NCBI RefSeq assembly: GCF_010548275.1
Contig: NZ_JAAGLT010000037.1
Span: 1 to 64,000, forward strand
DNA length: 64,000 nucleotides
Source: Streptomyces sp. SID12488
GTDB lineage: Bacteria; Actinomycetota; Actinomycetes; Streptomycetales; Streptomycetaceae
Direction: 5' to 3'
Each line of letters begins with the position of its first letter. The stretch's first letter is position 1. A program made the position numbers and the translations under genes. A model generated the notes under the pieces. The model was given only the letters and a program-made list of their open reading frames with translations, was not told where the DNA came from and did no database searches. Shown here piece after piece: positions 16,197 to 24,283 of the stretch.

Positions 16197-16216
16197 AATG
16201 TGATGCGCATCACATT
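16197..16216. promoter_or_regulatory. Perfect CRP-type palindrome upstream of the EPS operon
   Basis: AATGTGATGCGCATCACATT is a perfect 20-bp palindrome. It contains TGTGA-N6-TCACA, the classical CRP consensus, which Streptomyces Crp also recognises in similar form. It lies about 330 bases upstream of the GT2 GTG. Its quality makes chance unlikely, although the distance means it may act through a long leader or on a divergent transcript. Confidence 0.6.
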
Positions 16217-16615
16217 CTCTGAACCTGAGCTGGTGAACGCATGTCACATACAGCTCACCAAACCGCCATCCCGCGCATGGATCCTGGGAAGGCCAGGAAC
16301 CGAAACCCGGAACCGACGGCCGCGCCGAGCGGGAAGAGCGGCCACGGCACCGATTCGGTAGGGCATGCAATTCGCCCCAGGGCAGCGGGCGTTCGGAAGC
16401 CGAGGGTGGCCGCGCGGTCGCCGTGGTCGATCCCCACGGGAGAATGCCGCGCGCTGCCCCGGCCTTCCGCACGCATCCGCGCCACCACGGGCCGCGACTT
16501 CCAACGGGCTTCCTGAGCCGAGCGAAGAGCCCTGTCAGATCGGATCGCCGCGTGCACGACGCCCAGCTCAGCGAGCTCTGCCCGCACACCGACGACAACC
16601 GCGAAGCAGGAGACG

Positions 16616-16852
16616 TGACCTTCGTGACTGATACCGGCATATGCGAGGTCATCGTCATCGGCTCCGGCCCCGTCGGATGCACCGCCACTCTCTACACCCC
16701 CCGCGCCGAACTCAAGCCGCTGGCTCGCCCTGGTCGCCGTCGCCACGCGACTACGGGCGCTCCTCGGCCGACCGAAGTTCCGTCACCGCTGGGAACTGAC
16801 GACAGGGTGGCTGTTCATCGGCATCGGCATCGGCGTCGGCACAATCGCCTGA
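16616..16852 (+). pseudogene. Mosaic of thioredoxin reductase N-terminus and transporter C-terminus
   Basis: From a GTG at 16616 the frame reads TDTGICEVIVIGSGPVGC and then TATLYTPRAELKPLA. This matches the FAD-binding start of TrxB-type reductases (normally IIGSGPAGYTAALYTARA). The similarity ends at about 16730. In the next frame WLALVAVATRLRALLG, RPKFRHRWELTTGW and LFIGIGIGVGTIA lead to a stop at 16850, like the last helix of a LysE-type exporter. Neither gene is complete, so the segment is a fusion of two decayed fragments. Confidence 0.45.
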
Positions 16853-17576
16853 CACACAGGTTGTCGATCTTCTGTGTAGTGGCAACGGAGTTCACCGGAA
16901 ACGCGACTGCAAGAGATCCCCGCCTTTCCTCCGGGACCCGGGACCTCATGACCCGCATCAGCGGCCTCCGGGCTCACTGCTGGAGTCCGATTCCCATACA
17001 GGCCGTTCGTCTCGACATGGCCCTCGATCAAGGCGCCATCCCCCCCCTCGCAAGGGGGATGGCGCGGTGCTGCTTCCGCTTGATGAGACCCGCGTCCGTG
17101 ACATCGCCGACCTGGAAGGCAGCGAGTACGGCGGGAGCGCCATATGGCCACAGGCGCCACGGACGTGGCCCTCGTGGCCGTCCGCCCTGTCTCTTCGGCC
17201 GCCCCGGTGTCCACGCTGGTCAGCGGGGCGGTACCGAGATGCCGTCCTCACCGTCGGACGGCTTGGTGATGTCGTACAGGATGCCGACCGCGGTGCGGGC
17301 CTGCGTGGCGCGGTGTCAGTCTTCGACCCTGGTCGAATCACGCACCCAAGGCCTCGACGCCGGCATGACCCGCCTGCGTCAGTACGCCACCGCCCCACCA
17401 ACACCTCCCCCTGCCCCGACTCACCCACGTCGACCCGGCCCCGTCCCGTGCAAGCCATCTACTCCAGCCGCGTGCCCTACTCCCGGTCAGTGGCAGGCAG
17501 CGTCTCGGCTCCCGCATGAACTGCTCCGGCAAGGGCCGGTCCGCCATGAAAGGCGGACCGATTAGGCGGGGGGTGG
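16853..17576. other. Non-coding stretch with one hairpin
   Basis: Long open frames exist on both strands, but none has protein-like composition or a recognisable family. The only clear structure is the 17033-17065 hairpin. The region is probably decayed DNA. Confidence 0.45.
17033..17065. terminator. 12-bp hairpin, probable terminator
   Basis: GCGCCATCCCCC pairs with GGGGGATGGCGC around a 9-base loop. It stands alone between the trxB/LysE remnants and the leftward stress-regulator genes. It may be left over from a lost gene. Confidence 0.6.
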
Positions 17577-18506
17577 TCAGCGGTTGAGGTAGAAGCGGAT
17601 GGTCGTGCCGTCCTGGGTGGTGTGGATGCGTACGAGGTCGGCGATGTAGTGGACGAGCATCAAGCCTCGGCCGCCCAACTGGTCGCGCGCTGGTGGCCGA
17701 CGGCCGGCCAGCGGGTCGGTCAGCAGGCCGCGGTCGTGGACCTCGCAGGCGATCTGCTCACTCTCCGCCCAGATCCGCAGCGTCCCCGATCCACCGCCGT
17801 GCACCACGCTGTTGGTGGTCAGCTCCGCCACCGCCAGCATCAGATCCTGTAGCCGGCCGCCGGCAAGGCCCAGTTGGCCGGCTTCCTGGACCGCGAAAGA
17901 GCGGGCCTGCGGAAGTGCATCCGCGTCGAACGCCAGGTATCCCGCTCCGGGCGGGTACGGGAGTGGCTGGTTGTAGCGGGCGACAACCAGCTCGGGATCG
18001 TAGGCGTCGCTGGTGAGTTCGACGCCGTTGTCGATGACGACGGGATGGGTGGCGTAGGCGTCGGCGAGCACCTCCGGCTCCAGGCCGTCAGCGTCGTACG
18101 GGCACAGGATCGTCACGTCACGGCCGTGGAAGGCCGCGTTGATGAGAGCCTCGTGCTGGACGCACGCCGGGTACTCCTCGGCTGAACGACCGGCCCAGAT
18201 CGGTTCCCCGATGATCCTCACCCGGCCAACCGGGTGAGCGTCGGCGAAGGCACGCAGCACACCGGGGATGATCCGCCCCGGATTGCGGCCCGCCTCGGTC
18301 ATGTCGAGGAACGTGACCTCGGCGGCGCTCGCTCCCATCCCGGCCTTGATCAGCTCGAGGTTGGGGCCGGGAACTGCGACCGCGATGGCCTCTCCGGCGG
18401 CCAGACCTTCCACGAGGAACGGCACCGTGCCCGCCGTGTACTGCTCCTTGCCCCGGTAGAACAGCGCAGGGTGCACGAAGGGTTCACTGCTGGTGGCCGT
18501 ACTCAT
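17577..18506 (-). CDS. RsbA-type anti-sigma regulator (MEDS domain plus HATPase)
   Basis: The 309-residue protein has two domains. Residues 1-165 form a MEDS (MEthanogen/methylotroph DcmR Sensory) domain: HPALFYRGKEQYTAGTVPFL, GEAIAVAVPG, RIIGEPIWAGRSAEEYPACV. Residues 190-305 form a GHKL ATPase of the RsbW type, with the N-box AVAELTTNSVVHGGG and the glycine box QLGGRGLMLVHYIAD. Such proteins bind sigma factors or STAS antagonists in partner switching. The ATG overlaps the stop of the preceding STAS gene (ATGA). The divergent sigma-factor gene at 19201 is the obvious target. The signal sensed by MEDS is unknown. Confidence 0.85.
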   Translation of the reverse strand: MSTATSSEPFVHPALFYRGKEQYTAGTVPFLVEGLAAGEAIAVAVPGPNLELIKAGMGASAAEVTFLDMTEAGRNPGRIIPGVLRAFADAHPVGRVRIIGEPIWAGRSAEEYPACVQHEALINAAFHGRDVTILCPYDADGLEPEVLADAYATHPVVIDNGVELTSDAYDPELVVARYNQPLPYPPGAGYLAFDADALPQARSFAVQEAGQLGLAGGRLQDLMLAVAELTTNSVVHGGGSGTLRIWAESEQIACEVHDRGLLTDPLAGRRPPARDQLGGRGLMLVHYIADLVRIHTTQDGTTIRFYLNR

Positions 18507-18856
18507 CGCCCCGCCACCTCAATCATCGATATACCAGGCCAGAACATGTCCAGGATGCGCTCCAGCTCCGGCGGCGGACGGTCCACGACAATGCGGCCGA
18601 CATCCAGCCGCTGCGCGGTGACCGCCAGCGCCGCCGCGCCGCCCACATCGATGAACATCAGGCCGGACAGTTCCACGAAGGAGACGTCCGTGTGGGCGTT
18701 CGCCAGTTCCTCCAGGGCCTGTTGCCAGGAGGAACGGGTGATCACGTTGATCTCTCCGGCGGCACGAATACCGGGGCGGCCGGACAACGGGCGGATCTCC
18801 AGCACCGGGCCACCAAGCACCGGCGCCCCTCTGTCCACGCCGTGGGAGGCATCCAC
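18503..18856 (-). CDS. STAS-domain anti-sigma antagonist
   Basis: The product (117 residues from GTG 18856, which has GGGGAGA upstream) is a single STAS domain: LEIRPLSGRPGIRAAGEINV, FVELSGLMFIDVGGAAALAV, DRPPPELERILDMFW. The phosphorylatable serine position in LMFIDVGGAAA is Val-Gly rather than the usual D-S-S/G, so regulation by the kinase may be altered. Upstream frames extend to 18997 but are not conserved-looking. It is followed with ATGA overlap by the MEDS/ATPase anti-sigma gene and lies divergent to the sigma gene, which completes a partner-switching set. Confidence 0.78.
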   Translation of the reverse strand: MDASHGVDRGAPVLGGPVLEIRPLSGRPGIRAAGEINVITRSSWQQALEELANAHTDVSFVELSGLMFIDVGGAAALAVTAQRLDVGRIVVDRPPPELERILDMFWPGISMIEVAGR

Positions 18857-19200
18857 CGTTCTCTCCCCTGCCTCAGGTGCCGCAGAACGGCGCTCCCCGA
18901 TCTCTGCCCTTACCGTACTTAGAGAACGGCGGGCCACAGACGCATCATCGTATAGCCTGCCCGGACCCCGGGTGCCGGAGACCAGAAGGGAAGGCATCTG
19001 GCTCTCCTATGTCCGGGAGGGCACCCCGCCTGCGTGCCCAAGCACTCGGATCACGGCATTGCACGAGACTCAACCCGGCACCCGCCTGAGGATCCCCCCA
19101 CAAACCGGAATCTGTGCGTATGAAAGCGGTGCGGTGGGGTAGGCGGCCCCGCATCGGCTGGCGACGGGCCAGGGCCGACCGGCAAGGGAGGGAAGCACCG
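18857..19200. other. Divergent promoter region of the sigma and STAS genes
   Basis: This 344-base region separates the leftward STAS-MEDS operon from the rightward sigma gene. It has a SigB-type promoter match at 19118-19142. No gene is seen in it. Confidence 0.6.
19118..19142 (+). promoter_or_regulatory. SigB/F-type promoter match upstream of the sigma gene
   Basis: GTAT, then 15 bases, then GGGTAG. This fits the S. coelicolor SigB-group consensus GNNT-N14-16-GGGTAY closely, with only the final base off. It lies 58 bases upstream of the sigma-factor ATG. Autoregulation by the encoded sigma factor is a reasonable inference. Confidence 0.5.
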
Positions 19201-20052
19201 ATGACGGCGACCACGAGCGTCCCGACGAGGATCGACCACGCTACCGCTCAGCTACCGGAGATCGCCGATCCGCTGAAGGTGGCGCCCAAGGACGCGCGGT
19301 CGCTGTCGAAGCTGTTCTTCGAACAGCTGGCCATCCTGGAAGAGGGCACTCCCGAGTATCAGTACGCGCGCAACACGCTGATCGAGATGAACATGACCCT
19401 CGTCCGCTACGCGGCCGGCCGGTTCCGCAACCGGGGCTCCGGCGAGATGGAGGACGTCGTTCAGGTCGGCATGATCGGACTGATCAAGGCGATCGACCGG
19501 TTCGAACTTTCGCGTGAGGTGGAGTTCACTTCCTTCGCCGTCCCCTACATCGTCGGAGAGATCAAGCGGTTCTTCCGCGACACCTCGTGGGCCGTGCACG
19601 TCCCCCGGCGCCTGCAGGAAGCCCGCGTCGAACTCGCCCGCGCCACCGAAGAACTCCGCAGCCGACTGGGCCGCACCCCGACGGTCGGGGAACTGGCCGA
19701 GCTGATGAACCTGTCACAGGACGAGGTCATCGAAGCGCGCCTGGCCGCCAACGGCTACAACTCCTCCTCCCTCGATGCCGCCATCAACAGCGACGAGACC
19801 GGGGAAGCGGCGCTGGCAGACTTCATCGGCACCGAAGACGCCGCCATGGAACTGATCGAGGACTTCCACGCCCTGGCACCGCTCCTCGCCGAACTCGACG
19901 AACGCGACCGGCAGATCATCCACATGCGGTTCGTCGAAGAGCTCACCCAGGCCCAGATCGGCGAACACCTCGGCTGCTCCCAGATGCATGTCTCCCGCCT
20001 GCTCTCACGAACCCTGGCCCGCCTGCGCGAGGGCATGCTCACCACTAACTGA
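19201..20052 (+). CDS. SigB/SigF/SigG-family RNA polymerase sigma factor
   Basis: The 283-residue protein starts at ATG 19201, preceded by GGGAGGGAAG. It has region 2 (RNTLIEMNMTLVRYAAGRFR, EDVVQVGMIGLIKAIDRFE, FTSFAVPYIVGEIKRFFRD), region 3 (VPRRLQEARVELARATEEL, RTPTVGELAELMNLSQDEV) and region 4 (ALAPLLAELDERDRQIIHMR, FVEELTQAQIGEHLGCSQMH, VSRLLSRTLARL). This is the SigB-type general stress/sporulation group, which in Streptomyces controls osmotic and developmental responses. The STAS and MEDS-ATPase genes transcribed away from it are its likely regulators, and a SigB-type promoter precedes it. Confidence 0.9.
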   Translation: MTATTSVPTRIDHATAQLPEIADPLKVAPKDARSLSKLFFEQLAILEEGTPEYQYARNTLIEMNMTLVRYAAGRFRNRGSGEMEDVVQVGMIGLIKAIDRFELSREVEFTSFAVPYIVGEIKRFFRDTSWAVHVPRRLQEARVELARATEELRSRLGRTPTVGELAELMNLSQDEVIEARLAANGYNSSSLDAAINSDETGEAALADFIGTEDAAMELIEDFHALAPLLAELDERDRQIIHMRFVEELTQAQIGEHLGCSQMHVSRLLSRTLARLREGMLTTN

Positions 20053-20764
20053 GCCCGACGGCAACTGCCGCTCCGCTCCCACCACTACAGGCGCACGCAG
20101 GAACGGGCCAGGTGCTGGCCCGGTTCCGATCCTCCCCATGCCGGCCTGGCCGGGCGCCCCTTCTCACGTCCGCCGAGTGCGCGGCGGTGTACGCGCCTGC
20201 GTAGTAGCGGCCCGCGGCAGGCCGGTGCGGCACGCCCGGGAGGTGCGGAAGCGGTCGAAGCCGAGGCGCAGACGACCAGCACCAGGCTGCGCACTTGGCG
20301 AGGCCGGAAGTTCAGGGTCGGCCACGAGACCATGGCGGTGCCACCCGCCGTTGCCGCCATCGCATCCGCCCAGGCTCGGCGTGACCACGGCTTGCCCGTC
20401 GGCCGCCAGCAGTTCTTTCAGCGGGGCAGCCGCGCGGACACCGAGGGAATACGCGACGCCGCCCCCTGTGGCCGGGCCGCACACAGCGGGTCAAGTGTGA
20501 GCGGAACCGCCGAACTCCCCATCGCCGCAGCCCCTCACTGAACCTGCCCACGCTGCGGTCCGAGGCCGGTTCCTGCTGGAAGTGCTGGGGTTCCCTTGCC
20601 GGCACAGGCATCGGCTCCGGACCTGACCGGACGCGTACCCGCGTAGAGACCTCTCGAGACAACCAGCCGTATGTACAGAGCGTGACACATTCCCGGACAT
20701 GCTGGTGGGGGCGCACCGGCGATCAGTGCACCCCCACCCACATCTGGCGTCCTGTCGACGCGTT
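20053..20764. other. Long stretch without a supported gene
   Basis: Both strands have open frames, as is usual at this GC content, but none shows a ribosome site combined with protein-like composition. The best leftward frame (20164-20484) is unrecognised. No strong hairpin was found. Confidence 0.45.
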
Positions 20765-20935
20765 CTACCAGCGATACCAGCGGCCACGCTTCCCGCCCGC
20801 TCCGGTGGAGCGGGCGAGGAATCCGACCAGCCAGATCACCAGGACGATCACGGCGATCCACCACAGGGCCTTCAGGGCGAACCCGGCGCCGAAGAGGATC
20901 AGGGCGAGCAGCAGAACCAGTATCAGGGGAACCAT
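20765..20935 (-). CDS. Small hydrophobic membrane protein (56 residues)
   Basis: The ATG at 20935 follows a perfect GGAGG (CGGAGGTTGATAACTATG). The protein reads MVPLILVLLLALILFGAGF, ALKALWWIAVIVLVIWLVG, FLARSTGAGGKRGRWYRW. It has two adjacent membrane segments and a basic C-terminal tail. It resembles the short hydrophobic proteins common in Streptomyces and often linked to stress regulons. Its position between a SigB-type sigma gene and an RsbW-like gene is consistent with that. No enzymatic role is expected. It is short, but the start context and composition make it convincing. Confidence 0.75.
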   Translation of the reverse strand: MVPLILVLLLALILFGAGFALKALWWIAVIVLVIWLVGFLARSTGAGGKRGRWYRW

Positions 20936-21697
20936 AGTTATCAACCTCCGTCCCGCCGTGTGCCCGGACCTGATCTCTGTACACGCAGGAATTTATCTGT
21001 TTCTTATCTGCCGCTCGGGGCATCCGGTGGACTGCCCGCTCCGTGCTGCCGTGCGCGTTCCGTTACGCACCCGGGGAAGCCCGGCGGATTCTGCTGTGGC
21101 CGTCCCAGCCCACCAGCCTCAAGCTGCGGGTCATTGCCGAGACGCTGGTCGCCACGCCCGCGGGTGAGCAAGTGCCCGAGCACCTGCGGGAGCCGGCCGA
21201 GGGCGCGGATACGGTCACCGAAAGGTCGTGCACCTGCCGGCATTGGACGAGCTTTAGCGGGTAGACGCCCCACGTTGACGAGTAGGCGGCGCGATGCCTG
21301 GGGAGGTCCGACGCCGCCTCCTCGTCTCTGCGGTGAGGATCACGGTGCGCATGCGGGCGCGAACAACTCACCGGAGGCCGAAGCGCATTCGAGGAGTCCG
21401 CCGCGCAACCTGTCCAGCGGGACGACGGCGGGCGTCCCACGATGACGGCGCACCATCGGAGCCACTCCGGGATTCCTCTCGTCTCCGCCCCCTGCGCCCA
21501 TCTCCTGGCGGATACGCAGAGGCGCGATGGTCAGCTCCGAGGTCCGCGCGCCCTCCGGGATCCGCTGGTCACTCTCCAAGGACCCGCTCGGATCGAAGCG
21601 GACCGTGAACGGGATGGCGTCATGCTTCTGGGCGGGTCGCGGCGCCGTGCCATGCATCGTCAGGGCTGCTCCAACAAACCGCTGCGCGCAGGGCTCT
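20936..21697. other. Long stretch without a supported gene
   Basis: This region holds the promoter of the small hydrophobic protein on its left. Frames such as 21340-21657 on the minus strand (AIPFTVRFDPSGSLESDQR) have partly protein-like composition but decay into low-complexity sequence. They may be a remnant. Nothing is recognised with confidence. Confidence 0.4.
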
Positions 21698-22177
21698 TCA
21701 GCTCAGTGCCGGGCGGTGCCGTTGACCGGGTATGTCGGAGAGGGCGATGCGGGCCGTGATGCGTTTGCCGACCGGTTCCCGCTCGATGAGCAGGTCCTCG
21801 GTGACGGCCTTGACGATCTCCAGGCCATGCTGGCCGATCCTCGCGGGATCGGTGGCCCGGGCGGCGGGCACGGCGGGGTCGCTGTCCCACACGACGACAT
21901 CCACGGCATGGGCGCCGATGCGCAGCTCCATCAGGACGGGGCCGGGAGCGTACTTGAGGGCGTTGGTGACAAGCTCGCTGACCACCAGCTGGGTGAAATC
22001 CCTCGCACGATCGGACACCGGCAAGTGATGGTCGGTGCAGGCCCGGTCGAGGAAGGCGATGGCGTGACGGCGGGCGTCGGCGATGCAGCCGTCCTCTCCG
22101 TCCAGGGCGTAACCGGCGCGCATCACGGGCTCGTCATTCGGCCCGGTAGAGCCCTCACCGTCGGCATGAGATCCCAC
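21698..22177 (-). CDS. RsbW-like ATP-binding anti-sigma/serine kinase protein
   Basis: The 159-residue product is a lone GHKL ATPase: ARDFTQLVVSELVTNALKYA holds the N-box Asn, DPARIGQHGLEIVKAVTEDL the glycine box, and VVVWDSDPAV the ATP-contact Asp. Small proteins of this type in Streptomyces phosphorylate STAS antagonists or sequester sigma factors. It is divergent from a STAS gene (22349) with a shared 171-base upstream region, an arrangement expected of a cognate pair. Start GTG 22177 has GAGGG upstream. An ATG 54 bases downstream is a weaker option. Confidence 0.8.
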   Translation of the reverse strand: MGSHADGEGSTGPNDEPVMRAGYALDGEDGCIADARRHAIAFLDRACTDHHLPVSDRARDFTQLVVSELVTNALKYAPGPVLMELRIGAHAVDVVVWDSDPAVPAARATDPARIGQHGLEIVKAVTEDLLIEREPVGKRITARIALSDIPGQRHRPALS

Positions 22178-22348
22178 GTGTCGCCCTCACTCCCCCGTTC
22201 ACGCACGCCGCCAGTACCCGCGACAACATCATCCATGCCATGAGGAATGCCGTCCGGCACCGGGTGCATCCCCACTATGACGGTGGGGCAGAATCTCCGC
22301 GTACATGCGCCCCGCCCGGGCAAGCCCTAGCACAGTTGTGAGGAGACG

Positions 22349-22717
22349 GTGGCTGACAACCAGAAGGCCCACCGGCCTGACCGGCTCTCCGTCGAGCGCA
22401 AAGTGGTCGACGGCGTCCGTGTCGTGACCGTGCGGGGCGAGATCGACCACGACGTCAAGGACGTCTTCAGCGAGGCCCTGCTGTCCCAGGACGGCTCGGT
22501 GGCGCCGGAGCGGATCGTGGTGGACCTCAGCGGTGTGACCTTCATGGACTCCAGCGGCATCAACGTCTTCGTCGCCGCCCACCGGCAGACGAGTGATGCG
22601 CAAGGGTGGCTGCGTATTGCCGGCGCCCAGGATCCCGTCCTGCACGTCCTGCAACTGGTCGGCCTCGGCACCGTCATCCCCTGTCACCCCACCGTCGAGC
22701 AGGCTCTGGACACCTGA
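22349..22717 (+). CDS. STAS-domain anti-sigma factor antagonist (RsbV-like)
   Basis: This is a 122-residue single STAS domain. VRVVTVRGEIDHDVKDVF forms the first strands. The signature IVVDLSGVTFMDSSGINVFV carries the conserved DSSG serine that is phosphorylated in this family. RIAGAQDPVLHVLQLVGL follows. GTG 22349 has TGAGGAGACG upstream. Unlike the STAS protein at 18503, it keeps the regulatory serine. It is divergent from the RsbW-like ATPase, its likely kinase, and lies upstream of the methanogen-output-domain gene. Confidence 0.87.
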   Translation: MADNQKAHRPDRLSVERKVVDGVRVVTVRGEIDHDVKDVFSEALLSQDGSVAPERIVVDLSGVTFMDSSGINVFVAAHRQTSDAQGWLRIAGAQDPVLHVLQLVGLGTVIPCHPTVEQALDT

Positions 22718-22794
22718 ACCCTTACCCGGGCCGGTCCGTGGCGGTCTGTTGACGCGAACGTCGGCGGGCCGCGTCTGGACCTGGTCGTGGGACG

Positions 22795-23445
22795 GTGGAA
22801 AAGTTCACAACGCTGTGCTTCGCACGGCCTGGGCTGGGTGATGTGCCGGGCGCTCGCGCGGTTCACGAGACCGATGAGGAGGGACGGCGTCATGGGCCCC
22901 CGGTGGATGTGGAGATCAGCCTGGACCGCGATGTGTTTCTGCGGACGTTGGTGCGGGAGCTGGCGACATCGTTGAAGTCGGTGATCGGTCTGGAGGAGGC
23001 ATCCGGCTACATCAGTCTGGTGGGGCAGGCGGTGGGGACCGAGATCGATGAGATGTACCTCAAGGCGCTCGGCGTGGACCGGCTCTCCTCGGAGCAGGTC
23101 TCGGAGGCCCTGGTGGATCTCAAGCGGCGGATCAAGGGCGATTTCTACGTCATCGAGCAGGACGACACGAAGATCGTGCTGGGCAACCGGGCCTGTCCGT
23201 TCGCGGAGAAGGTGTTGGGTCGTGAGTCGATGTGCACGATGACCTCGAACGTCTTCGGGACGATCGCCGCTCGTAATCTCGGTTACGCCGACGTCGAGCT
23301 GCAGGAGACCATCGCCCGCGGTGACGCCGGCTGCCGCGTGGTCGTGCACCTGGTCCCCGGCGCCGGCCCGCAGAGCGGGCGCGAGTACTTCGGCGATGCC
23401 GAGCTGCCCGTCGGCGTCCCGGGCACCGGTACGGTACCTGCGTGA
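22795..23445 (+). CDS. Methanogen output domain 1 (MetOD1)-type protein
   Basis: The conserved part begins near VDVEISLDRDVFLRTLVREL. It continues SVIGLEEASGYISLVGQAVG, VSEALVDLKRRIKGDFYVIE, RACPFAEKVLGRESMCTMTS and NVFGTIAARNLGYADVELQE. This matches the methanogen output domain found at the end of signalling proteins, where conserved cysteines (CPFA, MCTM) may bind metal. The true start may be GTG 22903 or 22909, because the first 36 codons look non-conserved and GAGGAGGGA stands 18-24 bases before 22903. Its stop overlaps the start of a PAS sensor gene (GTGA), so the two formed a sensory operon with the upstream STAS gene. Confidence 0.7.
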   Translation: MEKFTTLCFARPGLGDVPGARAVHETDEEGRRHGPPVDVEISLDRDVFLRTLVRELATSLKSVIGLEEASGYISLVGQAVGTEIDEMYLKALGVDRLSSEQVSEALVDLKRRIKGDFYVIEQDDTKIVLGNRACPFAEKVLGRESMCTMTSNVFGTIAARNLGYADVELQETIARGDAGCRVVVHLVPGAGPQSGREYFGDAELPVGVPGTGTVPA

Positions 23446-23864
23446 GCCTTAGCCTGTTCGAGGCCGTCGTCAAAACCCTGCCCGACCCCGTCATCCTGTG
23501 CGCGGGAGACAGCACGATCCTGGCAGCCAATCCGGCCGCCCGCGCCTCGATCCCTCAGCTGTGCGCGGCGCGAGCCTGTATGCCCTCACCGGGACGACGC
23601 CAGTGCCTTGCGGAGGCATCTGAACAACTGGCTGCGCAGCGGCAACCCGCTGCCGGGCGCACTTGTCCTCAAGGACACCGACGGCAACCCGGCGCGTTTC
23701 CGCTGCCACGGCGTGCGCGCCACCTGGTGGCAAGGGCCGAAGCCGGTGGTGCAGCTCAGCCTGCGCCGTCTCGACCACGCCGACCGGTTCGCTGTCCTCA
23801 GCCGGCAGGTCACTGCACTGAACCGGGAAATCGCCATCCGGCGCACCGCGGAAGCCCAGCCTTC
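23442..23864 (+). pseudogene. Frameshifted and truncated PAS-domain sensor protein
   Basis: The start GTG overlaps the preceding stop. The frame reads SLSLFEAVVKTLPDPVILCA and DSTILAANPAARASIPQL, a PAS domain start. Within about 40 bases (23550-23590) similarity shifts through the other two frames: GASLYALTG, then DDASALRRHLNNWLRSGNPL. It continues RFRCHGVRATWWQGPKPVVQ, LSLRRLDHADRFAVLSRQV and NREIAIRRTAEAQ, where a linker to a kinase or phosphatase output would begin. There it is cut off and an unrelated integrase sequence follows. It was probably a PAS-histidine kinase or SpoIIE-type sensor and is now inactive. Confidence 0.65.
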
Positions 23865-24214
23865 ACCCGGGCAAGGTGTCCGACCTCTTCGAGCGTCTGG
23901 TGGAGGCCGCCGGGCTACCGCCCATCCGGCTGCACGACCTTCGCCACGTCGCCGCCACGCTCATGCTCGCTGCCGGGGTCGACATCAAGATCGTCTCCGA
24001 GACCCTCGGCCACTCGGACACCCGGGTAACCCGCGATATCTACCAGGCCGTCCTGGACGACCTCGCCCGAGACGCCGCAGAAAAGGTCGTACAGCTCGTG
24101 CCTCGGGCACGGAAGCCCCTCACGGTGGTCAAAGACGCCGAGGCTGCCTCTGACCGCCCGAGGATGTCCCCTCCCCGAAAGGCCAAGGAGTCGACCGAGG
24201 AACGCTCTGCCTGA
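23865..24214 (+). pseudogene. Tyrosine recombinase (phage/plasmid integrase), C-terminal part only
   Basis: The frame reads HPGKVSDLFERLVEAAGL, PPIRLHDLRHVAATLMLAAG, VDIKIVSETLGHSDTRVTRD, IYQAVLDDLARDAAEKVVQL. It carries the second Arg box (HDLRH), the LGHSDTRVT His/Arg box and the nucleophile Tyr in DIYQAVL. The N-terminal two thirds of an integrase is missing, and the upstream sequence belongs to the PAS sensor. A GTG at 23876 could start a 112-residue product, which would not be a working recombinase. It records an integration-deletion event. Confidence 0.75.
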
Positions 24215-24283
24215 GTAAGCGATGGCGAGGAGCCACGGTCAGCGGCAATCTGACGCTATTGGTTATTCCGGGGCCTGACGTGA

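Larger units (their letters stand above)
15865..16615. other. Upstream regulatory region of the EPS operon
   Basis: No gene is supported here. The region upstream of the GT2 gene carries two perfect palindromes (16122-16133 and 16197-16216), listed separately. The remaining open frames have shadow-like composition. Confidence 0.5.

Noticed and set aside
16423..17565. Rightward 380-codon open frame
   Set aside because: Apart from a short TrxB-like piece it is low-complexity Arg/Pro/Ala sequence crossing a terminator-like hairpin.
21043..21264. Rightward 73-codon frame
   Set aside because: It has no ribosome site, no recognised family and no neighbour to support it.
23876..24214. A functional 112-residue integrase
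   Set aside because: It lacks the N-terminal core-binding domain and the first catalytic Arg, and its upstream sequence belongs to another gene.
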